Shown here: positions 5,525 to 7,459 of the stretch, piece after piece
Numbering within the stretch: position 1 is the stretch's first letter
Layout: every line of letters begins with the position of its first letter
Assembly: GCA_030646745.1 (NCBI GenBank)
Contig: JAUSKV010000126.1
Span: 1 to 7,459, forward strand
Direction: 5' to 3'
Length of the DNA: 7,459 nt
DNA from: Sulfurimonas sp.
GTDB lineage: Bacteria > Campylobacterota > Campylobacteria > Campylobacterales > Sulfurimonadaceae
Made by a program: the position numbers and the translations under genes
Notes under the pieces: generated by a model
The model's database searches: none
Seen by the model: only the letters and a program-made list of their open reading frames with translations
What the model was told of the DNA's origin: nothing

Positions 5525-6186
5525 TATTAGGCTACATAAGAGTAAGTACTGACAAACAGAACCTTGAAAATCAAAAGCATAAGATACTCTCTTATGCTCA
5601 AGGGCAAAAGATAATTATAGATGAGTTTGTAGAAATCGAAATATCATCTAAAGGTGATTCAAAAAAGCGATTAATTGATGAACTCTTTTTAAAGCTCAAA
5701 AAAGATGATACGCTCATCTGTACAGAACTATCACGGCTAGGTCGTAATATGTTAGAGATTTTAAATCTCATTGAGAGATTTAGTAATGCCGGCATAAAAC
5801 TTATATTCGTTAATCAACCAGAACTATCAACTAATCAAAACAGCGCTTTATCTTCTCTTTTACTTGCTATATATGGATATTTTGCACAAACAGAGCGTGA
5901 GATTATAAGTGAACGCACTAAACAAGGTTTAGCAGCTGCTAAAGCATCGGGAAAAAATCTAGGAAGACCAAAGGGTGCAAAAGCAAAAGTAAGAGTGTTG
6001 GACTCTTTTAATTTAGAAATATTAAACCTTTTAAATATGGATGTAGCTCAAAGCAGTATTTTAAAAATAATAAATACAAAACTAGATAAGCCCGTGACGA
6101 TAACGAGCCTGAGATATCATATTGAGCACACCAAAGATTTGAAAACAGCTAGAGACAATTTTAAAGATGGGAGTTTGTTAAAATGA
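5521..6186 (+). CDS. Serine recombinase of the resolvase/invertase family
   Basis: Small serine recombinases cut all four strands at paired sites through a 5'-phosphoserine link, causing resolution or inversion. The 221-residue product has the standard parts: YIRVSTDKQ with nucleophile S9 and R7; ELSRLGRN (69-76) with the active-site R72 and R75; the oligomerisation helix with AQTEREIISERTKQGLAAAK (122-141); the GRPKG hinge (148-152); and a C-terminal DNA-binding domain with a helix-turn-helix (about 165-203). The C-terminal domain is slightly longer than in Hin or gamma-delta resolvase. It is complete and probably active. The gene overlaps both neighbours by ATGA, so it is made as part of the operon. 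No crossover sites are obvious next to it; the palindromic region at 4045-4538 is a place to look. Transposon resolvase, invertase and multimer resolution are all possible roles. Confidence 0.93.
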   Translation: MILGYIRVSTDKQNLENQKHKILSYAQGQKIIIDEFVEIEISSKGDSKKRLIDELFLKLKKDDTLICTELSRLGRNMLEILNLIERFSNAGIKLIFVNQPELSTNQNSALSSLLLAIYGYFAQTEREIISERTKQGLAAAKASGKNLGRPKGAKAKVRVLDSFNLEILNLLNMDVAQSSILKIINTKLDKPVTITSLRYHIEHTKDLKTARDNFKDGSLLK

Positions 6187-6863
6187 TTGAAATAGACTGT
6201 AGATATATATTTGTATTTGTATTGATTTTATCCATAGGGGGTTTTGTTCTTTATAAATATTTATACAGGCTATCAATACTAACGTTTGAAATAGACAAAT
6301 TAAATGCTGATGTTGATTCTTTCAAAAAAAAATCAAATACACTTAAAGAAGAAAAAAATATTTTGGAGAAAAAGTTATTAACTAGCATAAATAATGAAAA
6401 ATCTTTAAACATCGAGATTTTACAATTAAAGAGATTAATAGATAAAACTGAAATTACAAAAGAAGAATTAAATTATTTTGCAAATAATCAAGATAATGAT
6501 ATTAGACTAGATAAGTGTCATGAAAATGCTCCTAAAGTCTTTCAAAAGTTTGGTGGCAAAATAATAATAGGTTCTGCTTCTTTTAGATACAAAGGAATGA
6601 AAACAAATACGAATCATATAGAAAAGCATTTTTGGAATGAACATATATATCAAGAAAATGGTAAAGAACTTGTACAATTAATAGATATAGCGAATTATAA
6701 AGAAAACTTAGAAAAGATTTATTATAATCATACTGGAATAGAGGTTAATATAAAGGAAATAGGTGATAAGGACTTAATGTATAAATATAAAGAAAAAGTA
6801 AAATTGTTAATTGATGAGAATAAAATGGAAGAATTGAGAACATATTCCAACGATAACTTATAA
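6183..6863 (+). CDS. Membrane-anchored coiled-coil protein with candidate Cys-His-Asp domain
   Basis: GGGAG at 6169-6173 and an ATGA overlap with the recombinase gene support this start. The 226-residue product has one N-terminal membrane segment (about 8-28: IFVFVLILSIGGFVLYKYLY), a coiled coil (about 33-95, rich in Lys/Glu/Leu heptads) and a C-terminal domain of about 125 residues. That domain carries KCHENAPKVFQKFGG (C112, H113), IIIGSASFRY, HFWNEH (H149, W151, H154) and LIDIAN (D168). Cys, then His beside an aromatic, then Asp after a hydrophobic strand recalls transglutaminase-like and related 'CHxN' proteins, but no family is certain. The N-terminus has few positive charges before the segment and several after it (K25, Y-K/R), which leaves the topology ambiguous. 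It ends the operon; no clear terminator follows. The membrane anchor suggests action at the envelope or on an incoming factor. Confidence 0.8.
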   Translation: MIEIDCRYIFVFVLILSIGGFVLYKYLYRLSILTFEIDKLNADVDSFKKKSNTLKEEKNILEKKLLTSINNEKSLNIEILQLKRLIDKTEITKEELNYFANNQDNDIRLDKCHENAPKVFQKFGGKIIIGSASFRYKGMKTNTNHIEKHFWNEHIYQENGKELVQLIDIANYKENLEKIYYNHTGIEVNIKEIGDKDLMYKYKEKVKLLIDENKMEELRTYSNDNL

Positions 6864-6979
6864 AACGATTCAGAATTAAGTTGAGCAAAAGGTGAAAAGG
6901 TGGAAGTGACGCGGGACTAAAAGTTATATTTTTTATTTGAGTATCTTCGTGTTTTACTGATTTTAAAATAGAGTTGTAG

Positions 6980-7006
6980 TCAAAATGTAGTAAAAACTAT
7001 TTTTGA
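6980..7006. repeat. Imperfect AT-rich hairpin between operon and tRNA
   Basis: TCAAAA (6980-6985) pairs with TTTTGA (7001-7006), and inside it TAGT pairs with ACTA around AAAA, with a small internal mismatch. It lies between the convergent four-gene operon and tRNA-Leu and could slow transcription from either side, but neither strand has a convincing T tract after it. I see nothing else gene-like in 6864-7057. Confidence 0.3.
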
Positions 7007-7057
7007 TTGGTTTCTTAAATGGGGTAAAAAAAGTTATGGAAGCTCGTAAAATAGGGG

Positions 7058-7141
7058 TGGTACCTGCGGGCGGACTCGAACCGCCACAACTCGCGTTAGC
7101 GGATTTTGAATCCGCCGTGTCTACCATTTCACCACGCAGGC
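7058..7141 (-). tRNA. tRNA-Leu (anticodon CAA)
   Basis: On the minus strand a complete class II tRNA can be folded: acceptor GCCTGCG/CGCAGGT (first pair G-U), D-arm GTG...CAC with TGGTAGA, anticodon stem GCGGA/TCCGC with loop TTCAAAA (anticodon CAA, reading UUG), long variable arm AACGCGAGTTGT, T-arm GGCGG-TTCGAGT-CCGCC, discriminator A and encoded CCA at 7058-7060. The long variable arm and A73 are leucine identity features. The 3' end faces the accessory genes, the usual orientation when an element has integrated into the 3' end of a tRNA gene. Confidence 0.96.
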
Positions 7142-7165
7142 AAATATATTAAATAAATATATTTG
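7141..7165. repeat. 10-bp inverted repeat at the 5' end of tRNA-Leu
   Basis: CAAATATATT (7141-7150) and AATATATTTG (7156-7165) are perfect reverse complements around a five-base loop. The repeat begins at the first tRNA base and covers the region where the tRNA promoter -10 should lie (TATATT on the minus strand). It may simply reflect AT-rich promoter sequence, or influence leader processing. Confidence 0.4.
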
Positions 7166-7226
7166 AGTGCAATAATAGTGATATATTACTTAAAAGTAAA
7201 TAACATTTAGTCGATTTTGTGACTCA

Positions 7227-7242
7227 TGGAATTATTATTGCT
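7227..7242 (+). promoter_or_regulatory. Sigma-54 (RpoN) type promoter of flgL
   Basis: TGGAATTATTATTGCT has the defining GG (7228-7229) and GC (7240-7241) exactly 10 bp apart, with the TGG-A and TTGC-T context of -24/-12 promoters. It lies 40 bp before the flgL ATG. Hook and hook-associated genes in Campylobacterota are commonly RpoN-dependent, which fits. Confidence 0.65.
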
Positions 7243-7281
7243 ATAATAATTAAAATAAATTAAAAATAGGGGGAGGTTATT

Positions 7282-7452
7282 ATGCGAGTCACACCCAGTA
7301 TGTACTATAAAAGCTTATACGGAGAACAAAATAATCAACTTAACAATCAACTTTTCGATGTTAATAAACAGATAGCCTCTGGCGTTAAAATACAGTATGC
7401 AAAAGATGATATATCTGTGTTTACTGAAACAATGAGACTTGATAATGAATAG
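7282..7452 (+). CDS. flgL: FlgL N-terminus (hook-filament junction protein), interrupted by in-frame stop
   Basis: AGGGGGAGG just upstream is a strong ribosome site for the ATG at 7282. The 56 visible residues, starting MRVTPSMYYKSL and containing LFDVNKQIASGVKIQYAKDD and FTETMRLDNE, are the conserved N-terminal D0 helix of flagellin-like hook-associated protein 3 (FlgL), which joins the hook to the filament outside the cell. The full family length is several hundred residues, but here codon 57 is TAG. Inserting one A after GAA would give GAA-ATA-GTG (E-I-V) and keep the frame open to the window edge, so a single-base deletion or a sequence error near the edge is the likely cause. This gene marks backbone rather than accessory DNA. 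Confidence 0.75.
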   Translation: MRVTPSMYYKSLYGEQNNQLNNQLFDVNKQIASGVKIQYAKDDISVFTETMRLDNE

Positions 7453-7459
7453 TGGGATT

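Noticed and set aside
1..7459. CRISPR array
   Set aside because: No regularly spaced direct repeats of 20-40 bp were seen.

Overview
The window is AT-rich and looks like the chromosome of a member of the Campylobacterota (Sulfurimonas/Arcobacter-like). This rests on the FlgL N-terminus at the right edge, a GG-N10-GC sigma-54-type promoter in front of it, low GC and AAGGA-type ribosome binding sites. It appears to span one end of an integrated conjugative or mobilizable element whose boundary lies at or near the 3' end of a tRNA-Leu gene. Everything left of about 7058 reads as accessory DNA, and the tRNA plus flgL read as backbone.

Left part (1-2960): a rightward transfer-type cluster. It holds the 3' end of a coiled-coil-rich protein (possibly a relaxase C-terminus, by position only), a regulatory intergenic region with inverted and direct repeats, a small unknown protein, and a VirD4/TraD-like type IV coupling ATPase with intact Walker A and B motifs. 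It ends in a hairpin terminator.

Middle (2961-4605): two leftward accessory genes. One is a 102-residue protein with a C-terminal helix-turn-helix. Its promoter region nearly matches the one in front of the small gene at 886. The other is a short J-domain protein with an HPD motif and a Trp-rich C-terminal domain of the sort seen on plasmids and integrative elements. Between the J-domain gene and the next operon lies about 0.56 kb without a credible gene but rich in structure: long inverted-repeat arms, a 13-bp hairpin, a 16-bp perfect palindrome and smaller hairpins.

Right part (4539-6863): a compact four-gene operon behind a near-consensus sigma-70 promoter. Every gene overlaps the next, twice as ATGA. 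The order is an unknown 121-residue protein, a 188-residue protein with a possible Cys-His-Asp (transglutaminase/cysteine-peptidase-like) arrangement, a small serine recombinase of the resolvase/invertase family, and a membrane-anchored coiled-coil protein whose C-terminal domain also carries a possible Cys-His-Asp set. I do not recognise this combination, and it is the best candidate here for an undescribed system.

The right edge carries tRNA-Leu(CAA) on the minus strand and the first 56 codons of flgL. flgL is interrupted by an in-frame TAG seven bases before the window ends, which is explained most simply by a single missing A (real frameshift or sequence-edge error).
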